From NCBI GenBank assembly GCA_029261775.1, contig JAJDAR010000023.1:1-45468 (forward strand): a DNA stretch of 45,468 nucleotides, given 5' to 3'. This DNA comes from Deltaproteobacteria bacterium (GTDB taxonomy: Bacteria > Myxococcota_A > UBA9160 > UBA6930). Made by a program: the position numbers and the translations under genes. The stretch's first letter is position 1; each line of letters begins with the position of its first letter. A model generated the notes under the pieces. It was not told the DNA's origin, searched no databases, and saw only the letters and a list, made by a program, of their open reading frames with translations. Of this stretch, positions 25,901 through 34,216 are shown one piece after another.

Positions 25901-27405
25901 TCTGTGCCGTCCTTGGCCAGCCTGGCCAGCTCGCTCTTCGCCGCCTCTTCGACGCGGGTCCCCGCGAAGAAGTCCGGATTGAGGCGCGTGTAGAAGCGGA
26001 GGGGATTCGTGAAGACGAAGTCGCGGAAGTCGTCGGTGTCGATCCTCTCGTCCTCGACCAGCTCCCAGGCCTCGTGCAGGATCCCGGTCATGTCGGGCAC
26101 GTCCCAGTGTCCCATGTCGCTCGAGAACATCGCCCGCAGCCGGGCCCCCATCGGGTTGGCCTTGCGATCGAAGGCCCAGGCCACCGTCGGGTCGTCCGCC
26201 TCGCAGCCGAAGTAGAAGTGGGGCACGAAGCGGTCCCGCACGTCCTCTGCGCTCTCGATGCCGCAGGCCTCCCACTCGTCGAGGAAGGGCGGCTCGGGCT
26301 CGAGCTTGCGGAAGGCGTCGACCAGGCCCGGCACCTCGGGATGGAAGTGGTCGTCGCGCCACGTCGAGAACAGCTCGAGCACCAGCTCGGCATCGATCCG
26401 GCTCGGGTCGAGGTGCCCGATGGTCTCGCGATTGCGCTTCTCCCAGTGCGAAAGGATGTCGGCGTACAGGATGCAGCCCCAGCCCACGCCCCCCTCGAGC
26501 AGGCCGAAGGCCAGCTCGGGGAAGCGGTGCGTGACGCCGCCCATGAAGAGCGAGCGGCAGAAGGCCTCGGCGCTCGCCGCGAAGGAGCCCAGGTGGTTCG
26601 CCATGTAGCTCGAGGGCGAGCGCCGGCTTCCCCAGCCCATGCCGGGCGTATGCGAGGAGGGCACGACGCGGAGCTCGACACAGCGCCGCCAGAACGGATC
26701 GTAGTCGTGGGCCGAGTCGAGACCGAGCGCGTCGATCCGATCGCCCGAGCCCGATCCCCAGTTGGGGCGGGTCGGGTCGATCTCGGCCGGGCCTTCGCCG
26801 ATCGGTCGGTGCACGAGCCCGTTGATCATGATCGCCTTCAGCCCCAGCTCACCCACCGCGTGCTCGAGCTCGGCGATCGCCTCCTCGGGGGTGTGCATCG
26901 GGATCTGGGCGGCGGGCGTCATGCGATCGGCGTAGGGCGCGTAGACCTCGGCGTTGAACGCGTTCAGTGCGCGACAGGCGACCTGGCGGATCTCGTCGTC
27001 CTTGATGGCCGTGGTGGTCAGCGTGCGACTCCCGTAGAGCACGGCGAAGTCGATGCCGAAGTCGTCGAGTCGCTGGTGCAGGAGCTTGGGCAGGTGCGCG
27101 GTGGCCCGATCCAGCGTGTTGGCGGCGGGCAGCGACCACCACGACGGACGCGTCGCCCAGATCTCGCGACGCTCCTGCCAGCTGAGCTGACTCCAGGGAC
27201 GCAGCACCATGTCGTCGAAGTCCATGCCGCCGACCTGGCGGAAGCGCTTGGCCAGGTCACCCCCTCCGATGTCCTTCACGAAGTCCTCGAAGAAGGGCAT
27301 GAAGACCGGGGCCGTCTCGATGATGTGACCATCCGCATCGATGACCGGGTGGCCGAGCTCCCGCCGCACCCGTCCGCCCGCCGTGTCGCCCGATCCGATC
27401 GTCAT
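25897..27405 (-). CDS. Amidohydrolase family protein (ACMSD/amidohydrolase-2 type)
   Basis: A 502-aa TIM-barrel metal-dependent hydrolase or decarboxylase. The N-terminal strand carries VIDADGHIIE (21-30) with the metal-binding Asp-x-His; other family blocks are the YGSRTLT segment, the ALNAFNAEVYAPYADRMTPAAQIPMHTPEEAIAELE region (in parts), SSHTPGMGW, and FGLLEGGVGWGCILYADILSHWEKR near the end. Acidic C-terminal segment NPMGARLRAMFSSDMGHWDVPDMT is typical of the long, actinobacterial/deltaproteobacterial branch of this family. ATG start with GGAGGAG upstream, overlapping the preceding gene by 4 nt (ATGA) and the SDR by 4 nt (TTGA). Substrate unknown. Confidence 0.88.
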   Translation of the reverse strand: MTIGSGDTAGGRVRRELGHPVIDADGHIIETAPVFMPFFEDFVKDIGGGDLAKRFRQVGGMDFDDMVLRPWSQLSWQERREIWATRPSWWSLPAANTLDRATAHLPKLLHQRLDDFGIDFAVLYGSRTLTTTAIKDDEIRQVACRALNAFNAEVYAPYADRMTPAAQIPMHTPEEAIAELEHAVGELGLKAIMINGLVHRPIGEGPAEIDPTRPNWGSGSGDRIDALGLDSAHDYDPFWRRCVELRVVPSSHTPGMGWGSRRSPSSYMANHLGSFAASAEAFCRSLFMGGVTHRFPELAFGLLEGGVGWGCILYADILSHWEKRNRETIGHLDPSRIDAELVLELFSTWRDDHFHPEVPGLVDAFRKLEPEPPFLDEWEACGIESAEDVRDRFVPHFYFGCEADDPTVAWAFDRKANPMGARLRAMFSSDMGHWDVPDMTGILHEAWELVEDERIDTDDFRDFVFTNPLRFYTRLNPDFFAGTRVEEAAKSELARLAKDGTD

Positions 27406-27944
27406 GATCGCTCCTCCGGGCCGGCTCCGGCCGCTTCCTCGTGCTGGTAGCGCAGCCGGTAGGCCGCTTCCGTGATCCGCGGAAGCGCTTCTTCGACGGC
27501 GGCGGCATCGACCCTGGCAGCGAGCTCCGGAGCGCCGGCCCGCGCCAGCATCTGCGGCAGTCGGGTGCGGATCCGGTCGATCGCCCAGCCGAGCGGATCG
27601 CCGTCCGCGAACGGATCGAGGTGCACCATTTCGTTGGCCCGATCCCGCCAGGACACGTAGTGATAGTGGGGGTCCTCGGCGAAGCAGTCGAAGCGCAGGA
27701 ACTCGCGGCGCTCACCATCCTGCTCGCCCACGACGTGCAGCGAGACGCCGCGGTCGTCGAGCTCGGTGACCTGGCCGCGCTCGTCGCCCGCGGCAGAGGC
27801 CAGATCCGCAGCCGCGGCGACTGCGTCGTTCAGCAGGCGGTACTCGACGCCGACCTCGACCGGGCCCGCGCGGAACCAGGTCGTGTGGGCCTCGATGGGC
27901 GGAATGGGCATCACGCTGTAGCGGGTGATGTGGCTCGAGCTCAC
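27402..27944 (-). CDS. Unrecognised 180-aa protein in the SDR/amidohydrolase group
   Basis: I do not recognise this family. The protein is soluble, with a beta-rich first half (VEVGVEYRLLNDA, RGVSLHVVGEQDGERREFLRFDCF), a striking AEDPHYHYVSWRDRANEMVHLDPFADG segment rich in His and Asp (quoted in parts: EDPHYHYVSWRDRANE), and a helical C-terminal half. The HYHY run could bind metal. I choose the GTG at 27944 with GGAGG 4 nt upstream; an in-frame ATG lies 11 codons later. TAGACT at 27969-27964 (minus) is a possible -10 box. It overlaps the amidohydrolase start, so the two products are probably made together, perhaps as substrate-handling partner or pathway enzyme. Confidence 0.75.
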   Translation of the reverse strand: MSSSHITRYSVMPIPPIEAHTTWFRAGPVEVGVEYRLLNDAVAAAADLASAAGDERGQVTELDDRGVSLHVVGEQDGERREFLRFDCFAEDPHYHYVSWRDRANEMVHLDPFADGDPLGWAIDRIRTRLPQMLARAGAPELAARVDAAAVEEALPRITEAAYRLRYQHEEAAGAGPEERS

Positions 27945-27993
27945 GGCTCCTCCGGGGCCGGGCAGTCTAGCCCGGAGCCGCGGAGCCACGCTT

Positions 27994-28596
27994 CTATCCC
28001 GGGCCCAGCACCGCCAGCGCAATTGCGTCCCCGAGCCGATCGTTGCCCCAGAAGATCTCCTCCCCCACCCGCAGGGTCGGCGCACCGAAGATCCCCGCGC
28101 GCCTCGCCTGCTCGGTCTGTTCCCGCAGCCGCTGCTTGTTCGCGGCGGTATCGGCCTGCTCCAGGAGGGGACCCGGCGCCTGGCCGAAGCCCTCGACCAG
28201 ACCCGAGATCACCGCACTGTCCGCGATGTCGAGATCCTCGGCGAACTCCGCGTGATAGACGGCCCGGCTGAAGCCCGGACCGAAGCCCAGATCCAGCGCG
28301 ACCAGGGCCACCCGTGCCGCGAGCAGGCCGTTGCGGGGAAACGCGGACGGCTTGCGGAAGGCCAGGCCGTAGCCCTCACAGAGCCGCTCGACGTCTCGCC
28401 ACATGTAGCGGCCCTTGGTCGGAAAGACGTTGAACGGGGAGTCATCCAGTCCCTGCTCGCGAAGGATCGGTCCCAGCAGGAAGGGTTTCCAGACGACCTC
28501 GAGCCGGGCGGCCTCGGCGACGGCCTCGATGCGCGAGGCCGTGAGGTAGGAATAGGTGCTGGCGAACTCGTACCAGAACTCGAGCGGTCTCGGCAT
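27994..28596 (-). CDS. 2-hydroxychromene-2-carboxylate isomerase-like (DsbA/GST-kappa) protein
   Basis: A 200-aa thioredoxin-fold protein. The N-terminus LEFWYEFASTYSYLTASRI is typical of HCCA isomerases, which use glutathione to isomerise intermediates of naphthalene and related aromatic degradation; further blocks are WKPFLLGPIL, NVFPTKGRYMWRDVERLC and the C-terminal GIFGAPTLRVGEEIFWGNDRL. There is no CxxC, as expected for this branch. ATG at 28596 with AGGA upstream. It is transcribed the same way as the unknown-amidohydrolase-SDR genes 49 nt downstream, so it may belong to the same aromatic or xenobiotic pathway. Confidence 0.88.
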   Translation of the reverse strand: MPRPLEFWYEFASTYSYLTASRIEAVAEAARLEVVWKPFLLGPILREQGLDDSPFNVFPTKGRYMWRDVERLCEGYGLAFRKPSAFPRNGLLAARVALVALDLGFGPGFSRAVYHAEFAEDLDIADSAVISGLVEGFGQAPGPLLEQADTAANKQRLREQTEQARRAGIFGAPTLRVGEEIFWGNDRLGDAIALAVLGPG

Positions 28597-28702
28597 GCTG
28601 CGTCCTACGCAAGGGTGCGCTGAGGCTATCACCCCGGAACGTCTCGCTCTCGCGGGGCGTCGAGATCGGCTCGATGGCCCTTCGACATGGCCGCGCACCC
28701 TG

Positions 28703-28740
28703 TACTCTCTGCCTGCGGGCGAGAAGCCCGCAGAGGGAGG
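28703..28740 (+). promoter_or_regulatory. Possible -10 box and leader hairpin before the DUF3015 gene
   Basis: TACTCT (28703-28708) is a -10-like box. It is followed by a perfect 8-bp hairpin, CTGCGGGC-GAGAA-GCCCGCAG (28713-28733), and directly by the Shine-Dalgarno AGGGAGG (28734-28740). If transcription starts around 28715 most of the stem is in the leader and abuts the ribosome binding site. Confidence 0.4.
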
Positions 28741-28747
28741 ATGAGGA

Positions 28748-29233
28748 ATGAGGATGATTCGGGGATTGCGTTCGGCTCTGCTGGCGGCGGCTCTGGGCCT
28801 CGCGCTCGTGGCAGCACCCGCACTGGCCGACAACGACGTCGGCTGCGGGATCGGCACGAAGTTCATGGAGGGAAAGGAAGGGCTCGTTTCCCACGTGCTG
28901 GCGTCCTGCACGAACGCCTACACGCTGCAATCGGTGTCGCTGACCTTCAACTTGTTCGGTTGCGACGGAACGGGCCCGGTCACCGCCGACGCCCAGCTGC
29001 GGAAGTTCGCGGCCTCGCACATCGACCAGCTCGCGCGGGACGTGGCCCGCGGTGAGGGCGAGGCGCTCGCGGCCTTTGCCCACCTGCTGCAGCTGCCGGT
29101 CGAGCTGCACGGCACCTTCGGGGAGTTCACCCAGATCCACTTCACGGAGCTGTTCCCGGGCGAGAGCGTCGATTCGAACGAGATGATCGACGCGTTCTAT
29201 CGACTGCTCGGCGAACACGCCGTCCAGAGCTGA
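28748..29233 (+). CDS. DUF3015 family exported protein
   Basis: A 161-aa protein with a Sec signal peptide (about 1-27, cleaving after ALA) and the DUF3015 pattern NDVGCGIGTKFMEGKEGLVSHVLASCTNA with following CDGTG. Mature protein has Cys residues that could pair in the periplasm. The C-terminal half is predicted helical (QLARDVARGEGEALAAFAHLL). Family function is not known. GGGAGG lies 7 nt before the ATG. It is followed after 57 nt by a DUF4105 gene on the same strand; I recall these two families as frequent neighbours, which suggests a shared envelope role. Confidence 0.85.
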   Translation: MRMIRGLRSALLAAALGLALVAAPALADNDVGCGIGTKFMEGKEGLVSHVLASCTNAYTLQSVSLTFNLFGCDGTGPVTADAQLRKFAASHIDQLARDVARGEGEALAAFAHLLQLPVELHGTFGEFTQIHFTELFPGESVDSNEMIDAFYRLLGEHAVQS

Positions 29234-29290
29234 GATCCGCCGGGGGTCCGGTCGCCCCGCGGCGTCCGGATCCCCGGCCTCCAGCCCCCC

Positions 29291-31195
29291 TTGCGCCGCA
29301 TCGCCCTGCTGACGGCTGCGCTCCTGCTGGCGCAGGGCCTGCCCGCCCGCGGAGCCGACGTCGAGGACCTGCTCGACGTCGCCCGGGAGCGGGCGCTCGC
29401 CTCGCATCCCGCCTGGCGGGCCCTGCTCCACGTCGTACCAGGTCGCCTCGGCCAGACCCCTCACAGCGAGATCCCGCAGGGCCCCTTCTTCCTGAGCGGA
29501 CGCGGCGCGGAGGACCCGGCCGCGGAGCTCGAGGCGACCCTCCGCGGTTGGCTCGCCGGCCCGCAGCGGGGGGACGACGCGATCCATTGCCGGTTCCCGG
29601 CACGCACGCGCTGGCTGGCCGATCAGCTCGGGCTCGCCGGGTCCGGATCCGACGCTGCCTGCCCGGCACTGGACACGTGGCGCGAGAAGCTGTCGCCCCG
29701 CGGCATCACGCTGATCTTCGCCGAAGCCTTCATGAACAACCCGGCATCGATGTTCGGTCACACCCTGCTGCGACTCGACGTCGCCGACCCTTCGGCGCCT
29801 CGCAACCTGCTCGCCTTTGCCATCGACTTCACCGCCAGCACGGGAGGAGACGCCGGGCCCATCTTCATGGCGAAGGGGAGCTTCGGTTTCTACCCCGGCC
29901 GCTTCGGCTTGAGCCCCTACTACGAGAAGCTCGAGGTCTACGCGGACTGGCAGAACCGCGACATCTGGGAGTACCCGCTGGATCTCGACGCGGCAGAAGT
30001 CGAACGCGTGCTGCTCCACCTGTGGGAGCTCGACGACATCGCGATCCCCTACTACTTCTTCCGCCAGAACTGCTCGTACCAGCTGATCCGCCTGCTCGCG
30101 GTGGCGAGGCCTCAGCTCGGGTTGCGTCACGGTTTTCCGGTCAGCGTGATCCCGGTGGATACGGTTCGCGACGCACTCGGGGAGATCGGACTGCTCGGCG
30201 AACCGCGCTTCCGCGCCTCGCCTGCGGCCGAGCTGCGGGTCGCGCTGGCCGAACTCCCGAAGGCGGGGAGACGCCTCGCGCTGGAGCTTGCGCGGGGCAT
30301 CGCGGAGCCGGAGGATCCCCGGGTCGCGGCTCTCGACGACGGGGAACGCGCTGCGGTGCTCGGCGCCGCGGCCGCGGCGGTCCGCTACGCGTTCGTCCAG
30401 GACGATCGCCCGGACCCGGAGCTCCGCGAACGCTCCTACCGCCTGCTCGTCGCGCGCAGCCGCGCGGGCAAGGTCCAGGCGCCAGCGGTCCCCCGGCCCG
30501 CGGTCCGGCCGGACCAGGGCCACGGCACCGCCATCGCCGAGCTCGGCGCCGGGCTCGAGGACGACGAGGCGTTCCTCGAGCTGCGCGTCCGACCCGCGTT
30601 CCACGGGCTGCTCGACCCGGCGGCGGGGTTCCCGCGCGACTCGACGATCGGCGTGCTCGACACGAGGCTGCGCTTCTATCCCGGCGCGAACCGGGTCCGG
30701 CTCCACGAGCTGGTGCTGGTCGAGCTGCAGTCGAACACGCCGCGGGACGACTTCTTCCAGCCTCTCTCCTGGGGCCTCGAAGCCGGCCTGCGAACGCGCC
30801 GCTTCCCCGACGGAGACGACCTCGACCGGGCTCTGGTCTTCCGGGCCGGCGGGAGCCTCGGCCTGACCTGGGCTCCCGGCGACGGCGCGGTCACGCTCTA
30901 CGGGCTGGCGCTCGCGCGGCTCGAGATCGGCTCGGGCTTCGATCGCGGCGTGGCGGCCGGTCCGGGTGTGGAGCTGGGGGTGGGGGTCGAGACGCCGGAC
31001 GATCGCTTCGAAGGCCGGTTGTTCGCCCGCGGGCTGCACTTCCTCGCTGGCGAACCCGCGACCCCGCTGGCGGCCGGCCTCGGCGGTCGGCTCACGCTCG
31101 GTCGACGCACGGCGCTGCTGGCCGAGCTGACCGCGCAGCACTTCGATGGCGAGAGCTGGCTCGACGCCAGGCTCGGCCTGCGCTGGAGCTTCTGA
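29291..31195 (+). CDS. DUF4105 / Lnb N-terminal-domain-like envelope protein with a beta-barrel-like C-terminus
   Basis: A 634-aa exported protein. Residues 1-21 are a signal peptide. The DUF4105 domain (about 100-300) shows AFMNNPASMFGHTLLRL with His157 and YYFFRQNCSYQLIRLL with Cys261, the probable Cys-His catalytic pair shared with the periplasmic domain of the lipoprotein transacylase Lnb and NlpC/P60-like enzymes. The remainder (about 380-634) is a series of amphipathic strands ending RLGLRWSF, with terminal Phe, as in outer-membrane barrels. This suggests a Cys enzyme displayed at the outer membrane. The start is a TTG without a clear ribosome binding site; the frame does not offer a better one that keeps the signal peptide. 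Confidence 0.8.
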   Translation: MRRIALLTAALLLAQGLPARGADVEDLLDVARERALASHPAWRALLHVVPGRLGQTPHSEIPQGPFFLSGRGAEDPAAELEATLRGWLAGPQRGDDAIHCRFPARTRWLADQLGLAGSGSDAACPALDTWREKLSPRGITLIFAEAFMNNPASMFGHTLLRLDVADPSAPRNLLAFAIDFTASTGGDAGPIFMAKGSFGFYPGRFGLSPYYEKLEVYADWQNRDIWEYPLDLDAAEVERVLLHLWELDDIAIPYYFFRQNCSYQLIRLLAVARPQLGLRHGFPVSVIPVDTVRDALGEIGLLGEPRFRASPAAELRVALAELPKAGRRLALELARGIAEPEDPRVAALDDGERAAVLGAAAAAVRYAFVQDDRPDPELRERSYRLLVARSRAGKVQAPAVPRPAVRPDQGHGTAIAELGAGLEDDEAFLELRVRPAFHGLLDPAAGFPRDSTIGVLDTRLRFYPGANRVRLHELVLVELQSNTPRDDFFQPLSWGLEAGLRTRRFPDGDDLDRALVFRAGGSLGLTWAPGDGAVTLYGLALARLEIGSGFDRGVAAGPGVELGVGVETPDDRFEGRLFARGLHFLAGEPATPLAAGLGGRLTLGRRTALLAELTAQHFDGESWLDARLGLRWSF

Positions 31196-31219
31196 GCTCC
31201 CGCGCGCGACCCGCGCCGG

Positions 31220-31786
31220 CTACCAGCCCTCGGTTCCGGGCTCGCCCTTGAAGGGCCCCTTGATCTCGTCCGTCACCCAGCCGCCGTAGAAGGGGCCGGG
31301 CTGGGGTCGCACGCGCTCGTCCCCCAGATAGCAGGCGTCCACCCGCCCCGGGTAGAAGGCCAGGTGATCCCGCAGCGCGGCGTACTCGGGATCGGGCGTC
31401 GGGTACGACCAGGCGGCGCGCTCTGCCACGCGTTCGCCGACCCGCAGGTCGTGGTAGCGCGCGAGCCCCTTCCACTCGCAGAAGGATTCCGCTTCGTTCG
31501 CGACGAGCACGCTCTCGTCGACGTCGTCCCGGGGCACGTAGTAGACGGGGGGGCTCGCGGTCTCGGCGACCCGCAAGGCCCGGTCCGAGCGGGCCACCAC
31601 CCTGCCCGCGAGCTCCACGCGAACGCTGCGCGTCGCGCGACTGAGCCGCGGCGGCCTGGGGTAGTCCCAGACGGACTCCTCGCCCGGGCCGACCGGCTCC
31701 ACGCGGCGGGGTCGGCCGCGACGCAGATTGCGGAAGTGCTCCCGGGCCGCGGCGAGATCGGAGGGTCGCGCGGGGTCGTCCACCAT
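31220..31786 (-). CDS. DUF427 domain protein
   Basis: A 188-aa soluble protein. The DUF427 core is easily recognised: ESVWDYPRPPRL, FCEWKGLARYHDL, AAWSYPTPDPEYAALRDHLAFYPGRVDACYLGDERVRPQPGPFYGGW (in parts: AFYPGRVDACYLGDE). The domain is common but its function is not established. The ATG at 31786 has a TAGGGT box exactly 6 nt upstream and no Shine-Dalgarno, so it may be a leaderless transcript. It converges on the DUF4105 gene and is divergent from the cyclase operon. Confidence 0.9.
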   Translation of the reverse strand: MVDDPARPSDLAAAREHFRNLRRGRPRRVEPVGPGEESVWDYPRPPRLSRATRSVRVELAGRVVARSDRALRVAETASPPVYYVPRDDVDESVLVANEAESFCEWKGLARYHDLRVGERVAERAAWSYPTPDPEYAALRDHLAFYPGRVDACYLGDERVRPQPGPFYGGWVTDEIKGPFKGEPGTEGW

Positions 31787-31792
31787 GGCTCG

Positions 31793-31798
31793 ACCCTA
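31793..31798 (-). promoter_or_regulatory. -10-like box TAGGGT, 6 nt before the DUF427 start
   Basis: On the minus strand TAGGGT, then CGAGCC, then the ATG at 31786. Same geometry as at 3504, 8990, 40088 and 42047. Confidence 0.5.
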
Positions 31799-31858
31799 GC
31801 CGAGCCGCCGCCAGCGTCCGCCCGGACGCGAGCCGGCGCCTCGTTGGGTCCCCTCAAG

Positions 31859-31891
31859 CCCCGCTCCTGCGGCTCCGAGGAGCAGGCGGGG
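31859..31891 (+). other. Bulged hairpin just before the cyclase start
   Basis: CCCCG (31859-31863) pairs with CGGGG (31887-31891) and CCTGC (31866-31870) with GCAGG (31882-31886), leaving a 2-nt bulge and an 11-nt loop that contains GAGG. It ends 6 nt before the ATG at 31898, so it covers the only Shine-Dalgarno-like bases. Confidence 0.35.
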
Positions 31892-31897
31892 GACCCG

Positions 31898-34102
31898 ATG
31901 GCCCGCTTCCGCATCCTCGTGCCGCTGTTGGCCCTCGCCTGCGGCCTGGCCGTCTACGGCGCGCAGCCTACGGCGCTCGAGACCCTGCGCCACCAGGCCT
32001 TCGACCAGCTCCAGCGTCTCCATCCCCGGACGTACCGCGATGCCGGGGTCCGGGTCGTCGACCTGGACGACGCAAGCCTGGCGAAGATCGGCCAGTGGCC
32101 GTGGTCGCGCTCGACGGTGGCGCGACTCGTCGACCGGCTGCACGAGGCCGGGGTGGCGGCAATCGCCTTCGACATGGCTTTCGCGGAGCCGGACCGCACG
32201 GCGCCTTCCCGGCTGGTCGAGAGCTGGCCGCAGGCCCGGGAGCGGAGCGCGCTGCATGCCGAGCTCCTCGCGCTTCCCGACCCCGACGAGGCGCTCGCTC
32301 GCAGCTTCGCCCGCGCGCCGGTCGTGACCGGCTTCTTCCTCGGCCAGGGCGACACCGTGCGGGTGCCGATCGCCAAGCCGGACCTGCTGGTCGGCAAGGA
32401 CCGCGCCTCGAAGAGCGATCCGCTGCGACGGGTGCCTCGCTTCGAATCGGCCGTGTCGAACCTGCCCGCGCTCGAGGCGGCGGCCCGCGGCAACGGGTCG
32501 GCCAACGGGTCGGCCGACGCCGACGGCGTGCACCGCCGGATCCACCTGCTCTACCGGTTCGGCGACGAGCTGCTGCCCGGGCTCGCACTGGAAGCCCTTC
32601 GCGTCGCGATCGGAGGCGAGCGCATCCTGGCCCGCGCGGACGACGCCGACGGTGATCTCGGAATCTCCGAGGTGGCCTTGCCGCCTCGCTTCCGGATCCC
32701 CACCGACCCGTCGGGCGCGGTCTGGCTCCACTACGCCGAGGACTGGCGACGGCGCACGCTCCCGGCCTGGCGGGTGCTCGACGGAGAGGTCGGCGATCGC
32801 GAGCTGGCAGGGACCCTCGTCTTCGTCGGCACCAGCGCGGTCGGCCTTCGCGATCAGCGGCCAGCCCCTCTCGACCCCTACCTGCCGGGCGTGATGCTCC
32901 ACGCCGAGCTCGTGGAGCACGTGATCCTCGACCACCACCTGGTGCGGCCCGGTTTCATGCTGGGCGCCGAATGGCTCGTCACCGCCTGCTTTGGCCTGGC
33001 CGTGATCCTGATCGTGAGGTTCAGCAACGCGCTGATCGGTGCAGCCCTCGCGCTCACCGTCACCGGAGGAGCGGTCGGCCTGTCGCTCTGGGCCTTCACG
33101 GAGCACCTGTGGCTGATCGACCCCGTCACACCGACCCTCGGCATCTTCACCGTGTTCGGCCTGAGCTCGGTCCTCGGACAGCTCTCGGAGGAGTCGCAGA
33201 AGCGCCAGGTGCGCAGCGCCTTCGGACACTATCTCGCGCCGGCCATGGTCGAGGAGCTCTCGACGCACCCGGAGCGGCTGCGCCTCGGGGGCGAGATGCG
33301 CGAGCTGAGCTTCCTGTTCTGCGACGTGCGCGGCTTCACCACGTTGTCCGAACGCATGGAGCCCGAAGAGCTCACCCGCCTGGTGAACAGGCTCCTCACT
33401 CCCCTGACCGAAGTGATCCTGGAGACGCGCGGCACGATCGACAAGTACATGGGCGACTGCGTCATGGCGTTCTGGAACGCGCCGCTCGACGTTCCCGACC
33501 ATGCCAGCCTGGCCTGTCAGGCCGCGCTCGAGATGCTCGACGCCCTCGAAGCCCTCAACGCCCGGCTCGGGGCCGAAGCGGCCCGGGAGGGGCGTCCCTT
33601 CGAGCCCCTGCGCGTGGGCGTCGGCGTGAACACCGGGCCCGCCTGCGTCGGGAACCTCGGCAGCCGCCAGCGCTTCGACTACTCGGTCATCGGCGACGCG
33701 GTCAACCTCGCCTCCAGGCTCGAAGGCCAGTCCAAGACCTATGGCGTGGACATCGTGATCGGCGAGGCCACCCGTCTCGCCGTCCCGGACCGGGCCGCGC
33801 TCGAGCTCGATCGGCTCCGGGTCAAGGGCAAGCGCGAACCGGTGCAGATCCATGCCTTGCTGGGCGACGCCGAGGTAGGGCGAAGGCTCGACTTCGTCGA
33901 GCTGCGCGGACACCACGACGCCATGCTGAAGGCCTACCGGGCCCAGGAGTGGGACGATGCGCTCGAACGGATCGAGGAGTGCGGGGTTCGCGCCCCGCAG
34001 CTCGAGATCTTGTACGCGCTGTACCGCGAGCGGATCGAGCGCTACCGGGACGACCCGCCGGGCGCGGGCTGGGACGGCGTCTTCACCGCCACCACGAAGT
34101 AG
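31898..34102 (+). CDS. CHASE2-domain class III adenylate/guanylate cyclase
   Basis: A 734-aa membrane receptor. The N-terminal helix (about 5-22) leads into a CHASE2 extracytoplasmic sensor (about 25-340; VRVVDLDDASLAKIGQWPWSR, VAAIAFDMAFAEPDR, GTLVFVGTSAVGLRDQRPAPLDPYLPGVMLHA, seen in parts), then three helices (about 360-430), and a cytoplasmic class III cyclase domain (about 460-640): FLFCDVRGFTTLSERM with the first metal Asp, DKYMGDCVMAFWNAP with the second, VGVGVNTGPACVGNLGS and YSVIGDAVNLASRLEGQSK. A helical tail follows. It should make cyclic AMP or GMP in response to a periplasmic signal. It heads the Slam-like/FecR/FecR genes. Residues around 195-205 contain a GSAN repeat. The frame is open upstream, but the ATG at 31898 begins the family-like sequence. 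Confidence 0.93.
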   Translation: MARFRILVPLLALACGLAVYGAQPTALETLRHQAFDQLQRLHPRTYRDAGVRVVDLDDASLAKIGQWPWSRSTVARLVDRLHEAGVAAIAFDMAFAEPDRTAPSRLVESWPQARERSALHAELLALPDPDEALARSFARAPVVTGFFLGQGDTVRVPIAKPDLLVGKDRASKSDPLRRVPRFESAVSNLPALEAAARGNGSANGSADADGVHRRIHLLYRFGDELLPGLALEALRVAIGGERILARADDADGDLGISEVALPPRFRIPTDPSGAVWLHYAEDWRRRTLPAWRVLDGEVGDRELAGTLVFVGTSAVGLRDQRPAPLDPYLPGVMLHAELVEHVILDHHLVRPGFMLGAEWLVTACFGLAVILIVRFSNALIGAALALTVTGGAVGLSLWAFTEHLWLIDPVTPTLGIFTVFGLSSVLGQLSEESQKRQVRSAFGHYLAPAMVEELSTHPERLRLGGEMRELSFLFCDVRGFTTLSERMEPEELTRLVNRLLTPLTEVILETRGTIDKYMGDCVMAFWNAPLDVPDHASLACQAALEMLDALEALNARLGAEAAREGRPFEPLRVGVGVNTGPACVGNLGSRQRFDYSVIGDAVNLASRLEGQSKTYGVDIVIGEATRLAVPDRAALELDRLRVKGKREPVQIHALLGDAEVGRRLDFVELRGHHDAMLKAYRAQEWDDALERIEECGVRAPQLEILYALYRERIERYRDDPPGAGWDGVFTATTK
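32491..32514 (+). repeat. 12-bp in-frame tandem repeat in the cyclase sensor domain
   Basis: Two exact copies of CAACGGGTCGGC, giving GNGSANGSA in a loop of the CHASE2 domain. Confidence 0.8.
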
Positions 34103-34164
34103 CGGCGACCTCCCCGCGACCGGCTCGCTGATGTGCAGGCTCGGGTGGAAACGCCCTCTCCGGA

Positions 34165-34192
34165 ACCGGAAAGCGACTGCCGATCTTCCGGT
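34165..34192. other. Inverted repeat ACCGGAA-N14-TTCCGGT before the Slam-like gene
   Basis: A perfect 7-bp inverted repeat with 14 bp between the arms, in the 114-bp gap between the cyclase and the Slam-like gene. It may be an operator or a transcript hairpin; no T run follows. Confidence 0.4.
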
Positions 34193-34216
34193 GTGATCTC
34201 ACGCTCGGAGACCCGC

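Noticed and set aside
28442-31141. 899-aa minus-strand open frame opposite the DUF4105 gene
   Set aside because: Highly charged, repetitive composition with no domains; antisense to a well-supported gene.
34190-34202. CRP-like half sites (TGTGA ... TCAC) before the Slam-like gene, tempting next to a cyclase
   Set aside because: The spacer is 2 bp instead of the 6 bp required for CRP, so it does not match.
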